Shown piece after piece: positions 46,446-57,883 of a DNA stretch of 64,000 nt. The translations under genes and the position numbers were made by a program. The stretch is from Cannabis sativa (lineage: Eukaryota; Streptophyta; Magnoliopsida; Rosales; Cannabaceae): positions 13,017,850-13,081,849 of the forward strand of contig NC_083602.1 in the NCBI RefSeq assembly GCF_029168945.1. Direction: 5' to 3'. Each line of letters opens with the position of its first letter. The first letter of the stretch is position 1. The notes beneath the pieces were generated by a model, which was given only the letters and a program-made list of their open reading frames with translations, had not been told where the DNA came from and ran no database searches.

Positions 46446-47216
46446 GTGTGAGTACTGAGGTAGTTTGTTGTGTAATATCTGAAATGAGGTTTGATCTTTT
46501 AAAAGAACAGAAGGAGTTCTGTTTAAAAGGTATACGGCAGTGGCAATGATGAAAGACCAGTATTGCAGTGGTACATTTGATTGTAAGGTTAGAGCTCGGG
46601 CAACGTTTAATATATGCTGATGTTTTCTTTCGACCACAACGTTTTGTTGTGGTCTTCCTACACATGAAGTGTAGTGTATTGTGCCTTTAAGAGCATAGAA
46701 ATTAGTAAGTGTGAGCTCTTTGGCATTATCTGTACGCACAGCTTTAATATTCGTTTGGAATTGTGTATGTATGAGTTCAAAAAAGGTAGGAATCGCCAAA
46801 GTGGCATCCGATTTTGAACGTAAAAAATATAACCAAGTGTGTCTTGAATGATCATCCACTATGGTTAAGAAATATTTATAGCCTTCTATTGAAGGGATTG
46901 AATATGGTCCCCAAATGTCCATATGGACAAGATCAAAATTTGCCAAAGTAAAGTTATTATTTGATTGAAAAGGTAATTTCTTTTGTTTGGCAATGTGGCA
47001 AGTAGGACAATTAAATGAACTTGGAATATGAGGAATTTGTAATTGTTTATTGACTTTATTAGAAACCATTACAGAAGGGTGTCCAAGGCGTGTATGCCAT
47101 TGGAGATTATTCAATTGAGTATTACAAGTTTGGACTGAATATTTGTCCTCATTGTCTAATTGTTGAAGGTAGTATAGGTTGCCAATTCTCTTAGCTATCC
47201 CAATCTTCGATGTCAT
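46356..47216 (-). pseudogene. B1 GAG-pre-integrase and integrase
   Basis: An open stretch encoding the HHCC finger (WHTRLGHPS, then CPTCHIAKQ) and an integrase core with D in HMDIWGPY, D in RTDNAKEL and E in VVERKHQH. The usual PQQNG motif reads PQQNV. The frame is lost near 46430-46445 by a frameshift, after which the pol continues in the other frame. Confidence 0.85.
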
Positions 47217-47292
47217 TGTAGATTCCCGTATATGGCGTTAGATTTAAAAATTGCAGCAAGATTTGTGTTGTGTGTGAGGGCACTAACAGAAA

Positions 47293-47757
47293 TCAAATTA
47301 TACTTGAAATCGGGTACAAATAATACATTTTTAAGAGTGATATGAGAGTTGAGAACCACGGTAGACCAATTTTATGGATCTTGGCTTTTGAACCAGTAGG
47401 TAAATGGACAGAAAGGTCAGTAGGGATGGATTCAATAGAAGAAAAACATTCTAGGTGGCAACATACATGGTGTGTTGCACCACTATCCATTATCCACAAG
47501 AAAGGGTCAAGAATACCTGAGATATTGTTGATCATAGCTTTGTCAGATGTAGATGCATCTGTTGTTGGGAGTTGTTGTGCTAACATTGAGATCAACTGTT
47601 GGCATTGTGCTGGGGTAAGTTGTGTGGTGAAATCAGGTGTTGAAGATGTGACTTGAGAAGCTTGCGGGTTGTTGGTGTTCAAATCAGATTTTTTAGTAGA
47701 AGTAGAATCTGATTTTTTGTTGCCATAACCAGTGGAAAACCGATTAGGAAGTAACAT
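47293..47757 (-). pseudogene. B1 protease region
   Basis: Contains WIMDSGATHHVCC, the aspartic protease DSGA box of Copia elements, at about 47490-47455, preceded by a glutamine-rich linker. It is frameshifted relative to gag at about 47755 and relative to integrase at about 47220-47340. Confidence 0.8.
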
Positions 47758-48715
47758 TTATCTTTATAATGGCCTGGCTTTTGGCAATTTGTGCAATGTG
47801 GCCGTGGTCTTTTGTTCTTCGAGACTGCATTGGCAGTAGGTGCAGAATCTTGTGGGTTGGAAGAACTTGAAGCAGCAGCCAAAGGGGGAAGAAATCGATG
47901 GCCAAGAGACCTTTGTCTTTCTTGGTTGATTACCATAGAGAAAACCTTGTTCAAGGCAGGACAAGGATCAAGGAGTAGGATCTGATCTCGCACAGCCTGA
48001 TATGTATCATTGAGGCCCTTAAGGAATTGTAATACTTGGTCATGATTTTGATGAGCCAAGTGTTGTGCAGCAGCAGCACAAGTACATGGAATGCATGGTC
48101 TCAATTGATGAATTTCATCCCATATAGCTGTAAGTTTGGTAAAATAGGCACTAACCGAATCATCTCCTTGATTGAGATAGGTTAGTGTCTCATTTAATTC
48201 GAAAATTCTGGGACCATTAGCTTGGTTAAAGCGATTGTTTAACACGGTCCACATTTCATGAGCAGTATCAAAGTACATGATGCTACTCTTGATTTCGGGT
48301 GAAACCGAATGTAAAATCCATGACATAACAAGTTGATTACAACGAGTCCAATGATCAAAAAGAGAGTCATTTGCAGGGGGTTGAAGGAGAGTACCTTCCA
48401 AGAATGGAGTCTTGTTCCTTGCTCCAATGGAGAGCTTGAAATCTCTTTTCCAAGATTGGAAATTCTTGTCCGAGAGAACTGGAGTGACAAGAGAGAGGCC
48501 CGGATGATCGACCGTGCCGATGTAGTAGGGTGATCTAATGTCTTCATAAGCCGGTCCCGTCGACCGGAGTAGATCGACGCAGAAAGGTGAATTGACTGGT
48601 TTGTTTGTGGAGGGTTGTCAGCGGAATTGGTTGATGGTGGAGGAGCCATTGGTGCTTCAACTCTGGAAGGATCGTCAGACGTTGTTGCAGAACTGGTGGC
48701 CCGAGTACGCACCAT
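47679..48715 (-). pseudogene. B1 gag
   Basis: ATG at 48715 opens MVRTRATSSATTSDDPS in one frame. After a shift near 48535 the other frame continues (DHPGLSLVTPVL) into the UBN2-type gag core (SWILHSVSPEIKSSIMYFD, about 48310) and a CCHC knuckle (CTNCQKPGHYKDKC, about 47800-47760). A Copia gag is normally one frame, so this copy is broken. Confidence 0.85.
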
Positions 48716-48780
48716 GATCGGAGGAGGAAGATCTTGATTCTTGAAGCTCGAAGGGGACTGCTTGAAGCTTCAGTTTATTT

Positions 48781-48792
48781 CATCTGATACCA
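48781..48792 (-). other. Primer binding site of B1
   Basis: Minus-strand TGGTATCAGATG directly follows the 5' LTR, matching the initiator-methionine tRNA complement usual for plant Copia elements. Confidence 0.8.
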
Positions 48793-48989
48793 TGTTAGAA
48801 CAGAGTATTTCAGAGAGAAAAGAAAGTGTTTCATTGATTGTAATATTCTGAATTTACATGAGGAATGTTACACTTATTTATAGGCAAGGGATTTGGCATA
48901 CAAGCCAACTAATTCTTGTAACAGAACAAATAACAGAAAAAACAGAAAGACAGTAAACATAACTAACTTATGCTAACTAACTCTTAACA
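48793..48989 (-). repeat. 5' LTR of B1
   Basis: 197 bp, identical by eye to 45244-45440; TATAAATA on the minus strand at 48882-48875. Confidence 0.93.
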
Positions 48990-49239
48990 ACCACGAAGCG
49001 ACAAATTAACCAAACAGTCGACACAGCAAGGTGATCAAAAATATGAAACAAAATGCAACTTTACATTTCGCATTGTGGTCGATAATTACAAAATCTTCAT
49101 TATCATCATCGATGCTTCATCTCTATCGTTCTTCTTATCACTTCAAATAATAACCCCACGACTAAAAGCTTCAAACATGAACCTACCATCCTATAGCCTA
49201 CCATACATCACTACCATAATAAACTGACAAAAATAAACT

Positions 49240-51340
49240 ATAAGGTTCGTATTTACATAACAATAGCCTTTTCATATAGCCTATCATCATATATGCTAAT
49301 AAACCTATTAGTTTATTTCGATATATTGAAAAAAAAAATATATATTTTTTTTTATAGAGTAGCCTATAGTCAACATTTCAAATAACCATTTCATATAACT
49401 TATCATTAGTTTATTTTGGCATATTAAAACAAATTTCATTTTTCTTTTTGTATATTAGAACAACATTTCATTTAATTTCATATAGTACCATTATATATGT
49501 TAATAAACCTACTAGTTATTGTTTGTTGGAACAACATTTTATCTTTTTTCAATACAGAGTAAACTATAAAATCAAACATAATGATATAAGCCAAGAAACC
49601 TATTAGTTTATTTTTCGTGTATATTGGAACAACAATTTATTTTTTGTTTCAAACACAATGTGTGCCTATAAAATAATAAACTAATTAGTCTATTTTTTTA
49701 GGTTGACACATCAAATCCGGTTGTATACAAAGTACACACATGAAATGTCTTGCTCATAAGTTTATTTGGCATATAGGCCTATAGTCATATATGTCAAATA
49801 AACTTATTAGTTTATTTTGACATTATTGAAACAAATTTTCATTCTTTGTTTACATAGTAGCCTTTTCGTATAATCTATCATCGTGTATGCTTATAAACTT
49901 ATTAGTTTATTTTGGCATATTTAAATAAATTTTCATTCTTTGTTTACATAGTAGCATTTTTGTATAGCCTACCATCGTATATGCTAATAAATCTATTATT
50001 TTAATTTGGTATATTGAAACAAAATTTTATTTTTCTTTCCGTATATTAAAACAACAATTCAATATTTCATTTTATATAATATATTTCAATAAACTTACTA
50101 GTTTCTATTTGTTGGGATAAGATTTTTTTCAATACAGATTAAACTATAATCAAACATAATAATATATGCCAATAAACTTATTAGTCTATTTTTCGTATAT
50201 TAGAACAACAATATTCATTTTTGTTTCAAACACAATGTGGGCCTATAAAATAACAACTAGTTAGTCTATTTTTTTTTTTCCAATCGAGACATCAAATCTA
50301 GTTGTATACAAAGTACATGACTGTAACATATCTTACATAGTAAACCTGGATAACAATATACGCACTTGTCAAAAATTTAAATATGATGAAATGTCTTGCT
50401 CATAAACTTATTTGGTATATATACCTATACTCATATATGCCAAATAAACTTATTAGTTTATTTTGGCATATTAAAATAAATTTTTATTTTTTTGGTTTAC
50501 ATAGTAGCTGTATAGTCTATCATCGTATATGCTAATAAATCTATTAGTTTATTTTGGCATATTAAAATAAATTTTCATTTTTTTTCGTATATTGGAACAA
50601 TAATTTATTTCATTTTATATAGCCTACCATTATATATGTCAATAAACCTACTAGTTTCTATTGTCATTGGAACAATATTTTATTTTATTTCAATACACGT
50701 AAACTATGTAATCAAACATAGCGATATACGCCAATAAACCTAGCTATTAGTCTGTTTTTCGTATATTGGAACAACAATTCATTTTTAATTCAAACACATT
50801 AATGCGTGCCTATAAAATAACAAACTAATTAATCTATTTTTCTAAGTCGAGACATCAAATCTAGTTCTATACAAAGTACATGACTGTAACATGTCTTACA
50901 AGTAAACTTGGATAACAATATATGATTTCTCAAAGATTTGAATATGATTAAATATCTTTCTCATAAGTTTATTTGGCATATATGCCTATACTCATATATG
51001 CCAACTAAATTTATTAGTTTATTTTAGCATATTGAAATAAATTTTCATTCTTTTGTTTATATAGTTGCATTTTCGTATAGCCTATCATCGTATATGCTAA
51101 GAAATCTATTAGTTTATTTTGGCATATTGAAATAAATTTTTATTTTTCTTTTCGTATATTGGAACAAACTATTCATTTCATTTCATATAACCTACCATTA
51201 TATATGTCAATAAACCTACTAATTTCTGTTTATTGGAACACCATTTTATTTTATTTTTTCAATACAGAATAAACTATATAATCAAACATAACGATATATG
51301 CCAATAAACCTATTAGTCTATCTCTTGGTAAAACGTTGGA
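49240..51340. repeat. Tandem array, about 560-585-bp unit, inside M1
   Basis: Landmarks such as ACATCAAATC(C/T)(A/G)GTT followed by TATACAAAGTACA recur at about 49702, 50288 and 50848, and each unit contains several sub-repeats of CTATTAGTTTATTTTGGCAT. About three and a half units are present. A single unit lies in M2 at about 56190-56650 in the opposite orientation relative to the element ends. No protein coding potential. Confidence 0.8.
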
Positions 51341-51813
51341 GTCTCCATAATCACTACCCTCACACATTGTTTCCTTTATTTTTTTTCTTTGGATTAATCG
51401 TCTTAAAAGAGGTAGATGGAAAAATAGAGGAACAGATTTTTACCATAAATAACCAATTCACATAGTGAATAAAATAAGGAAAAATGAGTACTGTTCTAAT
51501 TAATTTTTATATAAAAAATAGAAAGTTTACAAATAAACTCTGCCTATTCTATTTGGAATCCGAACCAAAAAGAGAAAAAAATTAATTGTTCATAATTAAA
51601 AAATGTGTGCACGCATCCCATAACTTATTAGGCATGATGTAAAAACTGACCATGACATAAGCAATAGAGTTAAATGTGTTTAACAAGCTTCTAATATATT
51701 AAATATAAAAAAACGGTAATATAATACCGTAATATCACTAATTTTAAAACTCACGTTAATATTAGTATTAAATTTAAAAAAACGTATTGAGATGTAAATT
51801 TTCCTATTAATTA

Positions 51814-52625
51814 TATATATTTTAGATAATTATTAATTTTATATATACTCATCATATTATAAAGTTGCTTTAAAACAAATGGGGATAAAGTCGAATGCAG
51901 CAAAATGTTCGGCAGTGGTAGTAGATTAGGTGATGGTGAAATTTATATATATGTAATAATTATATAAAATAGGTTTTATGTAGGTTGTCGATATGATTTT
52001 CTCATTTTGTAGAAGAGGAACAACACCTGAGAAAATTAAAAGGAAAACTACTCATCTTCTTCCTCTTAAATTCTTAATTTTAAAAGAACTTCCTTTCAAT
52101 CTCCCACTACATCTATTAAGTTCATTCTCATAATACTATTGCTATCAAATTTACAACTATTGAATGATAATTGCATGGAAAAGTAAGGGAGTGACAACGG
52201 AACAGATTATTGGGCTCTCGATAGAGGAGACAGGGGCAGTTGTAGTTTCCTATAAACAATAAAAAAATTGCTCTGAAATGGTGGCAGTACACTATTGAGA
52301 AGATGATGGTATTTTTTTCTCATTTATGACTTGTGCGAAATGTAAATGGGTGTCTTGTGAATAGTTATCTTGGTCTATGAATAATTAAATAGAATGGGTT
52401 TACTTAAAGAAAGAGTGTCTGTTAAAGTTATTTGTTTTTTTTTTGGTATATTCTGTTAAGTACACAACAGTGCACATATGTACAAAAGTTTAAAAATTGA
52501 AGTGATGGCTCCTGTGTGATAGTTCTTTTTTTTCTTTTTCTTTCATTAAAATTTTTGTTTTTTTTTTCATTTTTTTTTAAAATTTGAACAAGCCCACGCA
52601 AATCTCCTATTCCAAGAGATTATTT
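51814..52625. other. Intergenic DNA, no gene recognised
   Basis: Mixed composition with T-runs at about 52430-52445 and 52500-52590. No open frame or element ends are evident. Confidence 0.4.
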
Positions 52626-52627
52626 AT

Positions 52628-52665
<38 letters not shown>
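52628..52665. repeat. TA microsatellite
   Basis: An uninterrupted TA dinucleotide run. It forms the left border of the fold-back element; a shorter TA run at 53584-53600 forms the right border. Confidence 0.9.
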
Positions 52666-52667
<2 letters not shown>

Positions 52668-53584
52668 AAGAGGTTTCAATGGTTACATTTTTATTGTAAC
52701 CATCATGGTTACATTTTTTTAAGTCATTGGATTACTATTAAATGGTTGTGATTAATTTGGAAATTAAATAAAAATAAATAATAAATAACTTGTAACCTAA
52801 AAGTGACCTAATCATTTATTTCCTTATAAAACTTTAATTAAGATTAATTATATTTTAAAATTAAATTAATTATAATTATTAATTAATTTTTTGCAATTTA
52901 TTACTATATAAGGATCTTTTAGCAATTTATTTTTTTATACTTAAATTATTTAAAATTTTATAGCAAAACTTTTTATAATTTAAAATTATACACATATAAT
53001 TTCATAATTTAAATTATTACACTTAATTATTTAATTTTTTTATTTAAATATTTAAAAAGTAAAAAATGAAATAAGTTGAAGGATATTTTAGAAAAAAAAT
53101 GGCTGCACTTGTTATCGATTGATTCGCTTGAGGCCTCATACTTAGTTCATATAATTGTAAGAAAATAATTAAATATCATTTACAAATAAATAATTATTTG
53201 AAAATTTATTATAAGAAGAGAATTTTAATTTGTGTCAAAAGAAGTTTAATTTTTGTAAAAAAAATAAATTTTATTGTAAATATGATAATTAAATGGCTTA
53301 ATTATTAAAATAATTCAAGTAAGGATTTAAATATAAATATAAATTGCTAAAAGAGGTCTTGTTAAATATTTAATTAATTATTTTAAGAAAATATTTAATT
53401 ATAATTAAATAATTCTAAAAAAGGAATGTCTACTATTTAATTAATTATTTTAATAAAATAGTTAATTATAATTAATTAAATCTAAAAAAGGAAAGTTTAC
53501 CTATTAGTAACCTGCTATTACAGGTTAAAGAAAAATGTAACCATATAGTTACAATAAAAATGTAACCATTGAATAGTCACCCAT
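52664..53584. mobile_element. Fold-back MITE inserted in a TA microsatellite
   Basis: Terminal arms of about 60 bp are inverted copies: CAATGGTTACATTTTTATTG occurs near both ends, on opposite strands (52678 onward and the inverse of 53552-53571). An internal duplication (about 53365-53425 and 53430-53495) is present. The target is TA repeats, so the duplication length cannot be read and the superfamily is open. Confidence 0.75.
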
Positions 53585-53801
53585 ATATATATATATATAG
53601 TTTTCTTGAGCAAATAACAATTAACCTTTTTTTTTTCACTCTGGTCTTCTTCAAGTTCTTTCTATCTTTCTCCCTTAACATATAAATATTTTATGTTATT
53701 TCTTGTTCTGTTCTTCTTCTTTTCATTTTTTCTATTTAGTTTTTGAAGTTTTTAGTCACGTTTTTGGGAAAGATAAGAATGTAGTTTTTTTATTCTGATT
53801 T
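53585..53801. other. Short spacer
   Basis: A TA run, then pyrimidine-rich text. Nothing recognised. Confidence 0.4.
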
Positions 53802-53809
53802 TCTAGAAC

Positions 53810-54333
53810 TAGGGGTGTTCATCAAACCGCTCAAACTGCCCGCACCGCAAAAAAAAAAAATATATAGTTTGAAATTTTTTGCAGTGCAGCCGTAGTTTGA
53901 ATTTTTCCTAAACTGTGCGATGCGGTGCGATTTGCGGTTTTGAATTTTTAATATACGGTTCAAACTGCACTGCATATTATAAAAATACAATATTTATATT
54001 TATTTAGGTCCAATATGTGAAGGCCCAACCCAAGCCCACTAATTATTGTATTGTTGAAACATAAAACTTTTTTTTTCATATTTATTTTCAAGCCTTATGG
54101 TATTTTTGACAAGTGTTGCTCAAGTTTTGTTGTATTTGTGATATTTTAATTATTTAGTGATAGTACAAACCGCATAAACCGCACCGCACCCCACCATTTT
54201 TCGCGGTGCGATTTTTGCGATTTTTTAGTTTTGATGTGCCTGTGCGGTTTGGGAAATTAAAAAATCCGCATGTGCGAGTTGGTTTGAAAAGAAATAGTAA
54301 AAAACCGCGCCACCCGCACCGCAAGCACCCCTA
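53810..54333. mobile_element. hAT-type MITE, sister of 14489-14997
   Basis: 524 bp starting TAGGGGTGTTCATCAAACCG and ending in the inverse TAGGGGTGCTTGCGGTGCGG, with the exact 8-bp target duplication TCTAGAAC (53802-53809 and 54334-54341). The interior has the same GCGGTGCGGT words and the TTTAGGTCCAATATGTGAA stretch seen in the first copy. Confidence 0.92.
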
Positions 54334-54731
54334 TCTAGAACTGGGCTTGCAAATATAGCCTCTATTGCATCTAATGTTGAGGTTGTGCAGAAGATGATTA
54401 TTTTTTTAATCCTTTTTTTCTTTTGTTTTTTTTTTTATTTGTTTTAGTGTTGTTTTGCAGTTGTTTTTTATGATTTATTTATTTGACGTCGATTTCACTG
54501 TTCTTGTTCCATCTCACCGGAATTAATAGTTATTTTCTAAGTGTTCTCGTGATACGGTGGTGGTTTGTCCGTGGGTGTGGAAGATGGAGGCTATAAATAC
54601 ATTTATTTTTTTCCTTCTCTATGGCTATTTTTGTGGTTTTTTATTCTAGTTCTCCTATAAAAATATTTGACAAGCTCGCTAGCAAAAGGGTTTTAAGGTG
54701 TGGTTCTTTTATGCTTTTCTAAGTAGTTATA

Positions 54732-55179
54732 CAGTAGAACCTCTATTTAATAATACTCTATTCAAGAATAACCTCTAATTTGTTATAAAAAAATCAAGTC
54801 CCAATTTGGGCCAGTTATAAATAAGAATAACCTCTAAATTGTACTTAGTTATACATTTTTTAAGTCCCATATTACCAAAGTATACCTCTATATAAGAATA
54901 ATTACATCTTAATAAAATATATACATGTATTTTGTAAATTTATTTATGTAAAATTAATAATTTTATTTTAAATTATAATACATGTATGAATATTATATTT
55001 ACTCTAAAATATTTCTATTATGATATAGTATTAATGATTATTTATTGTTACTATTGTTACGTTGATATTTTTTGGTTTTTTAATTTTTTTTTTCTAGTGT
55101 AACTCTATTTAGTTATAACCTCTCAATTAGAATATAATTTACTTGGTCCCAAGTGGATTCTTGGATAGAGGTTCTACTG
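54732..55179. mobile_element. pogo/Emigrant-like MITE
   Basis: 448 bp with terminal repeats CAGTAGAACCTCTAT / ATAGAGGTTCTACTG and TA duplicated at each side (54730-54731, 55180-55181). The termini closely resemble those of the Arabidopsis Emigrant family (CAGTAAAACCTCTAT), a pogo-type Tc1/mariner group. No transposase. Confidence 0.9.
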
Positions 55180-55746
55180 TATATGCTTCATTGTTTTACA
55201 TTTATTTTTGTGTTTTTTAGTTTTATTTTAGCTGTTTTTTTATTTTGATTTTTTAAAATTGGGCTTGCAAATATAGCCGCTATTGCATCTGGTATTGAGG
55301 TTGTGCAGAAAATTGTTAGTTTTTTTTTTTAAAATCATGACTTGCAAATATAGCCATGATTATTTATTTGATGTCAATTATACTGTTATTGCTCAATTTC
55401 ACTGAAATTAATGGTTATTTTTCGACTATTCTGGTGTTGCTGTAGTGGTTCTGTGCAAGATAGAGGCCTCGTTTTTTTATATAATATAAAAGAGAAAAAA
55501 TGACAGTATAAATGTAATTTCTGTCATCTGGCAGTAAAATTATAAGCTTTTACCTAAAATCTAATATTTTTGTAAAAATCTCTTGTATTAATCCACCTAT
55601 TATGCTGTAAGTTTGCACGAGTTCCTCAAAAAATAATTAGGTTTTTTTTTTTTGGTCCAAAAGCCTGCATTAATCCAAGAGTGATACCAAGTTAGAACAT
55701 AAATACATCTTAAAATCTACACTGCTCTCAAAAAGAAAAAGAAAAT

Positions 55747-56961
55747 GGGAAATTTTTATATATATACATTATATACATTAATATTACAAAAACAACGTTA
55801 TATAAAAACAATCCATTCATATACCGTGACACGCATCACCATACTGTTATTAGCCGGGATTATTTTGGAACCACCGGCGATGAAGGAGACGCGCCCACAA
55901 CTCCACTTTTCTCGGCCATCCCTGCGCGTGGTTAACCTGATTAAAACGGAAAGAAACCAAACCAAACTTGAACGAAGAAACACCATTGACGGAGACCTCG
56001 ACAGATCTGAAAATTGGAGAATCGATCATCATATCTCTCAAATACGTTGTTGTATACAACAAGAAAATCATCATCTCTCTAAATCGATCTACAATTCAAT
56101 CGACCAATAAACCTATCAGCTGATCACAACAACAAAAAAAACAGAAACCAGAGATCGTTGCTTCGAGGAAGAAGAAGTACGTCAACTTCGACATCAAAAT
56201 AAACTAATAAGTTTATTGACGTATGTTTGATTATAGTTTACTATGTATTATAAAAAATAAATTGTTGTTCCAACAAATAGAATCTACTAAGTTTATTGAC
56301 ATATATAATGGTAGACTATAAAAAATGAACTGAATTAGGATTACAATATACGAAAAGAAAAATAAAAATTTGTTTCAATATGCTAAAATAAACTAATAGA
56401 TTTATTAGCATATCCGATGATAGGCTATATGAAAATGCTACTATGCAAACAAAGAATGAAAATATACTTCAATATCTCAAAATAAACTAATAAGTTTATT
56501 AGGCATATATGAGTATACGCATATATGCCAAATAAACTTATGAGCAAGGAATTTCATCATATTCAAATCTTTGACAAGTGCATATATTGTTATTCAGGTT
56601 TACTATATAAGACATGTTACAGTAATGTACTTTGTATACAAAAACTATGTAGGTTTACGATGTAAATAAAAAATATTATGTTGTAGAATTTTATTGGTAG
56701 GTTTACAAACCACTTTTTGGGTAAAAATTTAAAAAATCAATTCAAAAACTTAAAAAACGTGCCCACGCGCCCAGTTGGACATGACCTCCATCTATTCCAA
56801 CTGACACTTACGTCACCCCATCAACTCAGCGTGCCCAACAAGTCAAAAAAAAATGGTTTAAAATAAAAAAAGGGTATAAATAACGGTATATTCAAAAATT
56901 TAAAAAGTAACGTTATTATTAGAATTAAATGGAAAAAAACGTGTCAACATGTAATTTTCCC
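55747..56961. mobile_element. Non-autonomous MULE M2
   Basis: 1215 bp, ends GGGAAATTTTTATATATA and, reversed, GGGAAAATTACATGTTGA, exact 9-bp target duplication AAAGAAAAT (55738-55746 and 56962-56970). An uninterrupted paralogous site exists at about 57380-57400 (AAAAAGAAAAAGAAAATC). Inside lie a less AT-rich stretch (about 55855-56040) that may be captured gene sequence, and one unit of the M1 array in reverse. Confidence 0.92.
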
Positions 56962-57566
56962 AAAGAAAATCCAGGGATCCCCACTCTATATTTTCACTGT
57001 TTTTACTCAATTGCTTTGAAATTAATGATTGTTTTCCAACTGTTTTGGTGTTGATGTAGTGGTTCTGTCCATGAATATGCAAGATGGAGGCCTCATTTTT
57101 AAAATTTTTATTTTGGTGTTTTCAGTATAAGAGAGAGAAAAAAAAAAGACAATATAAATGTAATTTCTGTCGTGTAGCAGTAATATAAACTTACTCAAAA
57201 TCTAGTATGTTTTGTAAATATCCCTTGTATTAATCCACCTATTCTGCTGCAAGTTTGCATGAGTTCCTCAAAAAATAATTTGGTTTTTTTTTTATTTGGT
57301 TCAAATGCTTGCATTAATCGAAGAGTTATACCAAGTTAGAACATAAATACCTCTTAAAATCTACACTGCTCTCAAAAAGAAAAAGAAAATCAAGGGATCT
57401 CCACTCCATATTTTCTTGATCTAATCCACATCTAGAGTGGTAAATTCTATTTTTATTATTAATTGTTGCGAGAAGTATTTGTACTCTAAAGTCAATATCT
57501 ATTATGAGAGCTTTCATGTTCTTCCTAGGAGATGTTACACTAAAATTTGTATTGGGCAAAAGCGTT

Positions 57567-57642
57567 TTCATAGATGTTTTCAATTGTATGCATATCTCAG
57601 GATATTCATAGATGTTTTCAATTGTATGCATATCTCAGGATA
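57567..57642. repeat. 38-bp perfect tandem duplication
   Basis: Two adjacent copies of a 38-bp unit beginning TTCATAGATGTTTTCAATTG, at 57567 and 57605. It lies just beyond the end of the tryptophanyl-tRNA synthetase gene and might fall in its 3' region. Confidence 0.95.
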
Positions 57643-57883
57643 TAAATAACCTTTTACAAACTGGTGTTTTCAGGAAAGGAAATTGGAAGAATATTAAAAT
57701 CAAAAGAGATAATGTTAACGTTTTCATAGTCGAAATTTTAATCAACTATGGCAAACTGGTGTTCAACTAGAATTGTGATTTATATAAATGGGACTCTCCA
57801 AAAAGAAAATGTTCCAAAACTGTGCTTTGAGTTATATTTAGAAAAAAATCGAGCAGTAACTGGCACATTATTAAATGCATACT

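Larger units (their letters stand above)
45244..48989 (-). mobile_element. Copia retrotransposon B1, deletion derivative
   Basis: 3746 bp on the minus strand with 197-bp LTRs at both ends (45244-45440 and 48793-48989) that are identical by eye, and an exact 5-bp target duplication ACCAC (45239-45243 and 48990-48994). Gag, zinc knuckle, protease, integrase and the first third of reverse transcriptase can be read in broken frames. The rest of reverse transcriptase, with its YVDD box, and RNase H are deleted. The identical LTRs show a recent insertion that the element could not have made by itself. Confidence 0.95.
44722..51804. mobile_element. Non-autonomous MULE M1, split by Copia element B1
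   Basis: Ends GGGAAATTTTTATATATA and, reversed, GGAAAATTTACATCTCA, flanked by the exact 9-bp repeat TATTAATTA (44713-44721 and 51805-51813), the Mutator signature. Without the Copia insertion it is about 3.3 kb. Both ends match the ends of M2 at 55747-56961, including TATACCGTGACACG just inside the left end. The right half is a tandem array. No transposase is encoded, so it depends on an element elsewhere. Confidence 0.88.
54342..57420. repeat. Three-copy local duplication broken by MITEs
   Basis: Unit 1 (about 54342-54731) and unit 2 (from about 55254) share GGGCTTGCAAATATAGCC and TTGAGGTTGTGCAGAA. Units 2 and 3 (about 56971-57420) share the TGGTTCTGT...ATGGAGGCCTC stretch, and a closely similar about 300-bp block occurs at 55440-55746 and again at 57060-57400, ending in CACTGCTCTCAAAAAG. 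Unit 1 carries the start of the pogo-like MITE and unit 2 carries M2. I see no protein coding in any unit. Confidence 0.7.

Noticed and set aside
49240..51340. CRISPR-like array
   Set aside because: Units are long, AT-rich and diverged, without short exact repeats and unique spacers; the organism is a plant.
55745..56110. 121-codon plus-strand open frame
   Set aside because: It starts in the terminal repeat of M2 and its first codons are element end sequence; no domain seen. The possible captured fragment is noted separately.
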